From UBA1952 sp965246905 (GTDB lineage: Bacteria > Bacteroidota > Bacteroidia > Chitinophagales > Chitinophagaceae): a stretch of 64,000 nucleotides of DNA. The notes under the pieces are model-generated. The model was not told where the DNA came from. It saw only the letters and a program-made list of their open reading frames with translations, and did no database searches. Every line of letters begins with the position of its first letter. Position 1 is the first letter of the stretch. The stretch is from assembly GCA_965246905.1 (NCBI GenBank), contig CBDFFZ010000014.1, forward strand, positions 248,001 through 312,000, given 5' to 3'. This document shows, one piece after another, positions 17,274 to 24,392 of the stretch. Position numbers and translations under genes: made by a program.

Positions 17274-17804
17274 ATGCAGGATTCCCGCCACGATGAAGAG
17301 GGCCACATAAAAAACTTCAGCGGCACTGAAGCTATTCAAAAGTTAAAGGCGCTGGCCGAGGATGCCCGCACCTGTATGCTCACCACGTTTACGGCCGAGA
17401 AGCCGATGCCCAGCCGCCCGATGGCTTTGCAGGAAGTAGATGAGCAGGGCAGCCTGTGGTTTATGAGCGCAGCATCTTCTAATAAAAATAAAGAGCTGAG
17501 CGCAGATCCATCCATACAGCTATTCTTTGGCAACAACAGCGCCAATGAGTATCTGAGTGTTTACGGCACTGCAACCATATCGCAGGACCGGGCAAAAATC
17601 AAAGAGCTCTGGAATCCCTTTGTAAAAGTATGGTTCCAGGAAGGCCCCGAAGATCCGGACCTTACTTTGATCGAAGTAAAGCCCGATACCTGTAGCTACT
17701 GGGATACGAAGCATAATAAGATGGTAGCCTGGGCCAAAATGGCCGCTTCGATGGTAACCGGCAAAACTATGGACGATGGTGTGGAAGGTAGGCTGAGCGT
17801 ATAA
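17274..17804 (+). CDS. pyridoxamine 5'-phosphate oxidase-family (general stress protein 26-like) protein
   Basis: The 176-residue protein has the split-barrel flavin-binding pattern: CMLTTFTAEKPMPSRPMALQEV, SLWFMSAASSNKNKEL, YLSVYGTATISQDRAKIKELWNPFVKVWFQEGPEDPDLTLIEV. The family binds FMN/FAD or F420-like cofactors and is often stress-induced, but the substrate is unknown. It follows a frameshifted paralogue by 44 bases, so a tandem duplication is likely. A strong terminator lies downstream. Confidence 0.88.
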   Translation: MQDSRHDEEGHIKNFSGTEAIQKLKALAEDARTCMLTTFTAEKPMPSRPMALQEVDEQGSLWFMSAASSNKNKELSADPSIQLFFGNNSANEYLSVYGTATISQDRAKIKELWNPFVKVWFQEGPEDPDLTLIEVKPDTCSYWDTKHNKMVAWAKMAASMVTGKTMDDGVEGRLSV

Positions 17805-17821
17805 TATTTATCTGATATGCG

Positions 17822-17860
17822 GCCGGAAATAAGCTTTATGAGCTTGTTTCCGGCTTTTTC
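17822..17860 (+). terminator. intrinsic terminator
   Basis: GCCGGAAA pairs with TTTCCGGC with inner pairing of AAGCT/GAGCTT, followed by TTTTTC. Confidence 0.85.
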
Positions 17861-17951
17861 TGTTGCAGGATGCTATAAATCCTAGTCTGTTAAAGAACTC
17901 ATTATCATTTCCAGAAGAGCTGCCGGAGCCGTTAAGCAGACGGAAGCCCGA

Positions 17952-18055
17952 TTGAGCTTTGGGTGCCAGCCATCCATTCCAGCCCCGCAGAAAAAGCGGG
18001 GGCTTCCATTCCTGTCCGGGCTACTTCAGCTAAGTAGTGCTATTTGGCTTTTCCT
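17952..18055. repeat. dispersed ~100-bp structured repeat, copy B
   Basis: It runs from TTGAGCTTTGGGTGCC to GCTATTTGGCTTTTCCT and matches 6155-6255. Here CCCCGC-AGAAAAA-GCGGGG and CTACTT-CAGCT-AAGTAG form two clear hairpins, so the structure seems kept while the stems vary. It lies in a 350-base gap upstream of lpxH. Confidence 0.75.
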
Positions 18056-18071
18056 GTAAAGCGTATGAGCC

Positions 18072-18105
18072 AACGCCGACAGGGTTCAAAAACCCTGTCG
18101 GCGTT
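18072..18105. repeat. perfect 15-bp hairpin upstream of lpxH
   Basis: AACGCCGACAGGGTT pairs perfectly with AACCCTGTCGGCGTT around the loop CAAA. No T-run follows directly. It may be a dispersed palindrome or the 3' end of an upstream transcript. Confidence 0.7.
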
Positions 18106-18124
18106 CCCCGCATTTTTTTTGCCC

Positions 18125-18132
18125 TACCTTGC
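18125..18132 (+). promoter_or_regulatory. candidate -7 box of the lpxH operon
   Basis: TACCTTGC resembles TAnnTTTG and lies 22 bases before ATG 18155. Confidence 0.35.
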
Positions 18133-18154
18133 AGCCCCGCTTCCCGTATGCTGC

Positions 18155-18931
18155 ATGGAATTACCCGCAGGTAAAAAAATATATTTCGCTTCCGACTTTC
18201 ACCTCGGTATCCCCGATGCCGCCGGGAGCCGTGCGCGGGAGCAACGCCTTTGCCGCTGGCTGGATAAGATCAGCGCAGATGCAGCACAGCTTTACCTGGT
18301 GGGCGATCTGTTTGACACCTGGTTTGAGTATAAGCACGTCATCCCGAAAGGCTATACCCGGTTCCTCGGCAAGCTGGCAGCATTAAGCGATAGCGGCCTT
18401 CCTATAGAAGCATTCACCGGCAACCACGACCTCTGGATGCGCGGCTACTTTCAGGACGAGCTGGGCATTCCCGTACACCATGAGCCCATCCGCCGCACCT
18501 TCAATGGCAAAGAATTTTTAATTGCCCATGGCGATGGCCTCGGCCCCGGCGACCACGGCTACAAAATGCTGAAAAAAGTGCTGCGCAGCCCGGTATCCCA
18601 ATGGCTTTACCGCCGCATACACCCCGATACCGGCGTGGGCCTTGCAGGCTGGCTCAGCAGGCTGGGGCCCAAGCATATAGATACACCAGAGGAAGTATTT
18701 CAGGGGCCGGAAAAAGAATGGCTGGTGCAGTATTGCCTTGAAATCTTAAGAGAGGAGCACGTAGATTACTTCATCTTCGGCCACCGGCATCTTGCCCTCG
18801 AATATCCCCTGCCGCAGGGCAGCCTCTATATAAATCTGGGCGACTGGATACGCTACAACAGCTATGCGGCCTTTGATGGCCATGACCTGAAACTGCATTT
18901 TTATAAAGAAGATCAACAGCACCAGCTATGA
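18155..18931 (+). CDS. lpxH: UDP-2,3-diacylglucosamine diphosphatase
   Basis: The 258-residue calcineurin-like metallophosphoesterase shows the metal motifs in order: ASDFHLG, VGDLFDTW, FTGNHD, AHGDG and FGHRH. LpxH hydrolyses UDP-2,3-diacylglucosamine to lipid X during lipid A synthesis at the inner membrane. ATG 18155 (MELPAGKKIYFASDFHLG) is chosen; the frame extends upstream only from TTG through a repeat. Its stop overlaps the sixA ATG (ATGA), so it heads an operon with sixA and the kinase-RapZ gene. Confidence 0.9.
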   Translation: MELPAGKKIYFASDFHLGIPDAAGSRAREQRLCRWLDKISADAAQLYLVGDLFDTWFEYKHVIPKGYTRFLGKLAALSDSGLPIEAFTGNHDLWMRGYFQDELGIPVHHEPIRRTFNGKEFLIAHGDGLGPGDHGYKMLKKVLRSPVSQWLYRRIHPDTGVGLAGWLSRLGPKHIDTPEEVFQGPEKEWLVQYCLEILREEHVDYFIFGHRHLALEYPLPQGSLYINLGDWIRYNSYAAFDGHDLKLHFYKEDQQHQL

Positions 18932-19431
18932 AACGAAAAATAGTGATCATCCGCCATGCTAAAAGCAGCTGGGCCAACCCCCTACAAAGCGATTACGACC
19001 GTCCGCTCAATGACCGCGGCCTGCACGATGCTCCCATGATGGGCGAGCGGCTCCTGAAGCAGAAGGTAATACCCGATCTTATCATCGCCAGCACGGCTAA
19101 GCGGGCCGCACAAACGGCTAAGCTCGTAGCCGCTGCGGTAGGCTATGAAGTGGGCAGGATCCAGTGGCAGGATAAGCTTTACCACTGCATCTCCAATGTA
19201 TTCGTAGAAGTGCTGGCTACGCTGGATGATGCCATCCGGACCGTATTTATCGTAGCGCACAACCCCGGCGTTTCAGAATTTGCGGGCGATGTATCTTCCG
19301 GGCTCCGGATCGAGGAGATGCCTACCTGCGGGGTAGCCGGCATTGAGCTGGAGGCAGACCACTGGTACGATTACAACAGTGCAGATAAAAAGGTATTTTT
19401 ATTTGATTACCCGAAAAAAGAAAATGGCTAA
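18928..19431 (+). CDS. SixA-like histidine phosphatase
   Basis: The 167-residue protein has the RHG catalytic motif IIRHAKSSW, a second block LIIASTAKRAAQTAKLV, and the C-terminal VAHNPGVSEFAG containing the second catalytic His. It is the compact form of the family, like SixA, which dephosphorylates phosphohistidine in signalling proteins; small-molecule phosphatase activity is also possible. Overlaps at both ends (4 nt with lpxH, 8 nt with the next gene) indicate translational coupling. Confidence 0.88.
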   Translation: MKRKIVIIRHAKSSWANPLQSDYDRPLNDRGLHDAPMMGERLLKQKVIPDLIIASTAKRAAQTAKLVAAAVGYEVGRIQWQDKLYHCISNVFVEVLATLDDAIRTVFIVAHNPGVSEFAGDVSSGLRIEEMPTCGVAGIELEADHWYDYNSADKKVFLFDYPKKENG

Positions 19432-20899
19432 GCAGACCGTATCCAATACAGAAACCCTTAAAAGCTTATTCGAAGCACAATACGGCAGCGCACCTGATAA
19501 TATGGAGCCGCTCGCTGTATCAGGCTCCGACCGGCGGTACTATCGCCTCTCCAACACAAAAACCTCGGCAATTGGTACGCTGAATGCTAACATTGCCGAG
19601 AACAATACTTACTTCTACTTTACAGAATTACTGCGCAAGTACGAGGTTGCGGTGCCGCAGGTTTATGCAATAGCTAAAGACCGCCGCGCCTACCTGCAGC
19701 AGGATCTTGGCAGCGTATCCCTGTTTGATCTGCTTATGCAGGAGGGCTATACGGATGACGTAAGGCAATACTATCATAAAAGCCTGGCGCAGCTTGCAAA
19801 GCTTCAGTGGGTAGCAGGCCGCGAGGCGGATTTCTCCCAGTGCTTCGCCACCAATAAATTTGATGAGAAGGCGATCATGGCCGATCTGCTGTATTTTAAA
19901 TACTACTTCGCCGACCTCCAAAAGATAACCTACGACCGCATTGCCCTGCAGGGCGAAATGGAGGATATGAGCAAGGAACTGGGCCGCATTCAGCCGCTGG
20001 CGCTCATGTACCGCGATTTCCAGAGCCGCAATATCATGCTGCACGATGGCAAAGTGTGGTTCATCGATTACCAGGGGAGCATGCAGGGCCCGGCGCAGTA
20101 TGATATCGCCTCCCTTTTGTGGCAGGCCAAAGCGCAGTTGCCGGCGGCTTGGCGGGAAGATCTGCTCAACGGTTATATAACCAGTATGCATGAGCTGCCG
20201 GTGCCGCGCATCGAGGAGATACACTTCCGGAAGGGCTATGCGCAGATGGTGCTCCTGCGCCTGGTACAGGTGCTGGGTGCTTACGGTTTCCGTGGGCTGC
20301 TGGAGCGCAAGCCGCACTTTATATCCAGCATTGGCCCTGCGCTTAAGAACCTGGAAGTTTTTCTGAATGACCACCCGCACCTGCCGGCTTACCCGGAGCT
20401 CCGCAAGCTGCTGGAAAACCTGAGCTCGCCGGAAATGCAGGCGCGCTTTGCGCAGCCGGTTGCCGCCGGGGCATCTAAGCTGATAGTGCGCATTGCGTCA
20501 TTTTCTTACAAAAGGGGCATTCCCAAAGATGAGTCCGGCAATGGCGGGGGCTATGTGTTTGATTGCCGCGGATTGCTCAACCCCGGCCGCTATGATGCCT
20601 ATAAACACTTAAGCGGGCACGATGCGCCGGTAGTTCAGTTTCTTGAAAATGAGACCAGGATGCCACACTTCCTGGAAAATGTATATGCCCTCGTGTCTCT
20701 GAATGTGGAAGACTACCTGGCCCGCGGTTTCGAGCACCTGAGCGTATCTTTTGGGTGTACGGGCGGGCAGCACCGCAGTGTATATGCGGCCGGGCATCTT
20801 GCAGTATATCTTCAGAAAAAATATGGTGTAAACGTAGAGCTGGCACACCTGAATAAGGAAAATTGGGTACGTAGTCCTATTAACAGCCCATCCGTATAA
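19424..20899 (+). CDS. phosphotransferase (AmgK-like kinase) fused to RapZ C-terminal domain
   Basis: The 491-residue protein has two domains. Residues about 20-330 form an APH/AmgK-like kinase: the catalytic loop YRDFQSRNIML, then the metal site WFIDYQGSMQGPAQYDIASLL. Residues about 345-490 match the C-terminal domain of RapZ: RIASFSYKRGIP, VFDCRGLLNPGRY, SFGCTGGQHRSVYAAGHLA. The E. coli RapZ C-terminal domain binds glucosamine-6-phosphate, and AmgK phosphorylates amino sugars for peptidoglycan recycling. A link between sugar phosphorylation and amino-sugar sensing is therefore attractive but inferred. The start at 19424 overlaps the sixA stop. Confidence 0.85.
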   Translation: MAKQTVSNTETLKSLFEAQYGSAPDNMEPLAVSGSDRRYYRLSNTKTSAIGTLNANIAENNTYFYFTELLRKYEVAVPQVYAIAKDRRAYLQQDLGSVSLFDLLMQEGYTDDVRQYYHKSLAQLAKLQWVAGREADFSQCFATNKFDEKAIMADLLYFKYYFADLQKITYDRIALQGEMEDMSKELGRIQPLALMYRDFQSRNIMLHDGKVWFIDYQGSMQGPAQYDIASLLWQAKAQLPAAWREDLLNGYITSMHELPVPRIEEIHFRKGYAQMVLLRLVQVLGAYGFRGLLERKPHFISSIGPALKNLEVFLNDHPHLPAYPELRKLLENLSSPEMQARFAQPVAAGASKLIVRIASFSYKRGIPKDESGNGGGYVFDCRGLLNPGRYDAYKHLSGHDAPVVQFLENETRMPHFLENVYALVSLNVEDYLARGFEHLSVSFGCTGGQHRSVYAAGHLAVYLQKKYGVNVELAHLNKENWVRSPINSPSV

Positions 20900-20906
20900 A
20901 TTTACT

Positions 20907-20937
20907 TTTGCATTTTAAATTAATAATCCTACTTTTG
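20907..20937 (+). promoter_or_regulatory. promoter of rpmI-rplT
   Basis: TTTG at 20907-20910, a 19-base spacer and TACTTTTG at 20930-20937 together fit the Bacteroidota sigma-ABfr consensus TTTG-N19-TAnnTTTG without a mismatch. The start codon of L35 is 20 bases downstream. A second TACTTTTG at 20903-20910 overlaps the -33 element and may be an alternative start. Confidence 0.7.
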
Positions 20938-20957
20938 CCCTCCCAAATTTTTGTTTA

Positions 20958-21155
20958 ATGCCAAAGTTAAAGACGCACTCCCGTGCAAAGAAGACGTTTA
21001 AGGTAACCGGTACCGGCAAGATCAAGCGTTTTAGCGCTGGTAAAAGCCATCTGAATACTAAAAAGTCAACAAAGCGTAAGCGCCACCTGCGGCAAAATGC
21101 CTACGTGCATTCAGCCAATATGGCTCTTGTAACGCGTATGCTCGCTATGGGCTAA
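20958..21155 (+). CDS. rpmI: 50S ribosomal protein L35
   Basis: The 65-residue, strongly basic protein has the L35 pattern MPKLKTHSRAKKTFKVTGTG, then SHLNTKKSTKRKRHLR and VHSANMALVTRMLAMG. It belongs to the large ribosomal subunit and precedes rplT as in most bacteria. infC, the usual upstream partner, is absent here, and the gene has its own promoter. Confidence 0.97.
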   Translation: MPKLKTHSRAKKTFKVTGTGKIKRFSAGKSHLNTKKSTKRKRHLRQNAYVHSANMALVTRMLAMG

Positions 21156-21221
21156 GAAGTGATCGGGGAAATCCGGCCACTATTATTATTTATTTCATTA
21201 TTAATTATTCATTACTAAGAT

Positions 21222-21566
21222 ATGCCACGTTCGGTAAATGCCGTTGCATCGCGCGCCAGAAGAAAGAAAATTTTAAAGCAGGCCAAGGGTTTCTACGGCA
21301 AGCGTAAGAACGTATATACCGTTGCCAAAAATGTACTCGAAAAGGGTCTTGGCTATAAGTATGTAGGCCGCAAGCTGAAGAAGCGCGATTATCGCAGCCT
21401 CTGGATCGTACGGATCAATGCAGCGGTACGTGAGCAAGGGCTGAGCTACTCCGTATTCATGAACAAGCTCTCTACCCAGGGCATCGACCTCAACCGTAAG
21501 GTGCTGGCTGATCTTGCCATGAATGAGCCGGAAGCTTTCAAGAGCCTCGTTGCTTCCGTAAAATAA
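21222..21566 (+). CDS. rplT: 50S ribosomal protein L20
   Basis: The 114-residue basic protein matches L20: MPRSVNAVASRARRKKILKQAKG, FYGKRKNVYTVAKNVLEKG, RDYRSLWIVRINAAVREQGLSYSVFM. L20 is an early 23S rRNA-binding assembly protein. It is 66 bases after rpmI and is followed by a strong terminator. Confidence 0.98.
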   Translation: MPRSVNAVASRARRKKILKQAKGFYGKRKNVYTVAKNVLEKGLGYKYVGRKLKKRDYRSLWIVRINAAVREQGLSYSVFMNKLSTQGIDLNRKVLADLAMNEPEAFKSLVASVK

Positions 21567-21605
21567 ACAGTTCCTGCCGGTATCATTTCCCGGCTTACAA
21601 TACCT

Positions 21606-21637
21606 GCCGGTATGCTGCATCAGCATACCGGCTTTTT
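21606..21637 (+). terminator. intrinsic terminator of rpmI-rplT
   Basis: GCCGGTATGCTG pairs perfectly with CAGCATACCGGC around the loop CAT, followed by TTTTTG. Confidence 0.92.
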
Positions 21638-21760
21638 GTATTACTGCTTACTTTAACAACTTGCTTTAACGAACACAATGCCGCAGGCAGCCGGGCTATT
21701 GCCCTAACTTTACTATCACCTTACATCTATCCGGCGCACTATCTGCGCAATCCATATTTT

Positions 21761-23737
21761 ATGAATTTAAAGCAACTCTTGCTCCTTGCACTGCTGGCAA
21801 TGCCAGCTGTTTCCTTTGCCCAGCCTGTACTGGTAAATCCGTGTGCTTCCAATAAGCTGCAACGCCCTCCCCTGGCGTCACAGCGCGGTACGGTGGCAGA
21901 CCTCCGCGAGGAAAACTATGATGTGAAGTATGTGAAGCTGGATATAAAGCTTGATAACCAAAGCACCGCCATTAGCGGTAATGTGCTTACCCACGCTGCT
22001 ACCACAACGAATATCACCGAATATGTATTTGAGCTTACTGCCGACCTTACCATCGATTCTGTAAAAGTTGCCGGTGCTTTGCGGCCTGTTACACACCCTG
22101 GCAATGTGGGTATCATTGCACTTGCGGGTGCTGCTCCTGTTGGCACACTGCTTACAACGCAGGTATATTACCATGGCACAGTACCGTCCGGCAGCGCGTT
22201 CTTTGATCGCGGCTTACGCAATATATTCTCCACTGCTGCGCTACGCAAATATACATTTACACTCGGCGAGCCTTATACTGCCCTGGATTGGTGGCCTTGC
22301 AAGCAGGCTTTACAGGATAAAATTGACTCTTCCGATGTATGGATCACGGTGCCCGATACGCTGAAGGCGGGCAGTAACGGCCTCCTACAGCAGGTTACGG
22401 CTGTCTCCCCCAATTTTAGCAGATATGAATGGAAAAGCCGCAGCCCCATTGATTATTACCTCATCTCAGCTTCTGTGGGCAACTATACGGATTATTCCTA
22501 TTACATGCATTTCAATGGCAGCACTGATTCTATGCTGATGCAAAATTATATTTATCCTAATACGCTCGCCATCCGCAAACCCATCCTCGACAGTACGGCG
22601 CTGATGGTGAATTATTTTTCTGATATTTTTGGCCGCTATCCTTTCTGGAAAGAAAAGTATGGCCATTGCCAGGCCCCGCTGAGCGGTGGCGAGGAGCACC
22701 AGACAATGACTACCATTGGCGTTTGGGGGAATGAGGTAGTGCCCCATGAGCTTTCGCACCAGTGGTTTGGCGATCATGTAACCTGCGGCACCTGGAAAGA
22801 TATCTGGCTTAATGAAGGTTTTGCATCATACGCTGAATACCTTTATTTACAACATTTCCGGGGTGCGACAGTGGCTTTGGGCAAGATTGGTGAGGTGCAT
22901 TATAATTCCATGTTTGAGAACGGCCAGCAGCCAGTGCTTACTACTACCGGCGCGGTGTATGTGGATGACACTACGGACGAAGGCCGCATCTTCAGCTCAA
23001 GGCTTTCTTATAATAAAGGCTCTTCCATCATTCATACCCTTCGTTTTGAGGCTAATGACGATGTGCTTTTCTTCAATACGCTGAAGGCTTACCAAACGCA
23101 GTTTGCCAACGGAACAGCTACTACAGAAGAGTTTAAAGCATTGGTGGCGCAGCAGTATGGCCGCAATATGGATACTTTCTTTAACCAATGGATTTACAGC
23201 AGTGGCTGGCCGGTATATCACGCTACCTGGAATCAGAAAAACGGGATCGTGCTTATACAATTAGCCCAGCAGGCTACCGGCAATTATACCGCGCATAAGT
23301 ACAGCACACCGCTGGAAATAAAATTCACCGGTCCGCAGGGCGATACCACGATCCGCGTTTACACCAATGATGCTGCAACGGCATTCAGCTTTGCCACCGG
23401 GAAAACTTTTACAGGGGTGGTAATCGACCCGAACGACTGGTTGCTGGATACGCCGGGGGTTATCACAAAAGATAATTCATTGAGCATAACCCCTGTAAAT
23501 CCTGCTGAAGCCCCGCTCTATCCCAACCCGGTACACAATTACCTGACGGTTGGACATTCCCTGTCGGGCGATTTGCAGATTATGGATATTTATGGGAAGA
23601 TCATGCTTAGCGAGACTTTTGCTCCTATAAGTGTTGAGCACAAGGTGGATATGCACAATTTTGCGCCCGGAATTTACCTGTACCGCATTGTTAGGGAAGG
23701 AGCTGTAGTAAGCCAGGGTAAGCTTATTAAGGATTAG
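21761..23737 (+). CDS. secreted M1-family metallopeptidase with T9SS sorting domain
   Basis: The 658-residue protein has a Sec signal (LLLALLAMPAVSFAQ), an M1 aminopeptidase N-like beta domain, and the catalytic zinc motif HELSHQWFGDH near residue 329 followed by NEGFASYAEYLY (HExxH-x18-E). The exopeptidase loop normally written GxMEN reads GGEEHQ here. The last 75 residues (LYPNPVHNYLTV to APGIYLYRIV) are a type A T9SS domain, so it is exported and surface-bound or released. It probably trims extracellular peptides. TAACTTTA at 21705-21712 is a possible -7 box. Confidence 0.92.
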   Translation: MNLKQLLLLALLAMPAVSFAQPVLVNPCASNKLQRPPLASQRGTVADLREENYDVKYVKLDIKLDNQSTAISGNVLTHAATTTNITEYVFELTADLTIDSVKVAGALRPVTHPGNVGIIALAGAAPVGTLLTTQVYYHGTVPSGSAFFDRGLRNIFSTAALRKYTFTLGEPYTALDWWPCKQALQDKIDSSDVWITVPDTLKAGSNGLLQQVTAVSPNFSRYEWKSRSPIDYYLISASVGNYTDYSYYMHFNGSTDSMLMQNYIYPNTLAIRKPILDSTALMVNYFSDIFGRYPFWKEKYGHCQAPLSGGEEHQTMTTIGVWGNEVVPHELSHQWFGDHVTCGTWKDIWLNEGFASYAEYLYLQHFRGATVALGKIGEVHYNSMFENGQQPVLTTTGAVYVDDTTDEGRIFSSRLSYNKGSSIIHTLRFEANDDVLFFNTLKAYQTQFANGTATTEEFKALVAQQYGRNMDTFFNQWIYSSGWPVYHATWNQKNGIVLIQLAQQATGNYTAHKYSTPLEIKFTGPQGDTTIRVYTNDAATAFSFATGKTFTGVVIDPNDWLLDTPGVITKDNSLSITPVNPAEAPLYPNPVHNYLTVGHSLSGDLQIMDIYGKIMLSETFAPISVEHKVDMHNFAPGIYLYRIVREGAVVSQGKLIKD

Positions 23738-23848
23738 GGTTTTAGCCTAAGGAAATTTTCTTTTTAGAATAATGCCTTCTTTATTTCCTGCCGCACCCTT
23801 TGCGGATGTTGCAGAGCAATGCAAACTTCTGCACGGCCGCCAAATGTT

Positions 23849-24070
23849 CGTTTTGCCTGCTTACAGGTTTTTGTATGCCTGCCCTACAATCGTTTTATAT
23901 GTTTACAAACTTTGGCAGAGGCATCCAACAAGCGTTTTAGGCAGCTACAATTTTCTGTAAGGTCATGCAATGAATGTTTTGCCCACTTACAGGTTTTTGT
24001 ATGCCTGTTCAACGAACGTTTTATATGGCTACGAACTTCTGTAAGGCCATCGATGCCTGTTTTGCCTGTT
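23849..24070. repeat. 42-bp tandem repeat array (five to six units)
   Basis: The word CGTTTT (once TGTTTT) recurs at 23849, 23891, 23933, 23975 and 24017, exactly 42 bases apart, with a degenerate sixth near 24058. Units share the outline CGTTTTnnnnnnnTACAnnnTTnTGTAnGGCATGC. Two of the units carry the exact string CTTACAGGTTTTTGTATGCC. A frame stays open through it as 14-residue repeats, but this follows from the multiple-of-three period. The rest of the gap 23738-24392 holds no gene that I can support. Confidence 0.8.
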
Positions 24071-24337
24071 TATTGAGATCAGCCAACTAATAATGCAATG
24101 CCATACATCCGTATTCCGGATAGTGTCTCCGTTTGAATATTAAACCGTGTAATTTACTAACTACCTGTTCGGAGATCCTTCACTGCGCAATCCGGCATTC
24201 GCCGGAAAGCTATACTCAGGATGAAAAAGCGCTGTAGTTTTTACTTATGCAAAAACGAGGCTTGCCCAAGTCATGGGGATGCCAGGATGCATCCCAAAGC
24301 GATCCGTTTTTGAACTGCGACACTGCCAAAAAAAGAA

Positions 24338-24366
24338 ATACCCGGTGCTGTTTGAGCGCCGGGCAT
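24338..24366 (-). terminator. intrinsic terminator of the downstream PKD protein gene
   Basis: On the minus strand ATGCCCGG pairs with CCGGGTAT and is followed by TTCTTTTTTT, about 25 bases after the stop codon at 24393. Confidence 0.8.
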
Positions 24367-24392
24367 TTTCCATTCATCTTCTATAAAACACC

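Noticed and set aside
23772..24076. Overlapping open frames of 62 and 85 codons in the 42-bp array
   Set aside because: A 42-base period is a multiple of three, so frames stay open by construction. Two frames compete and neither has start signals.
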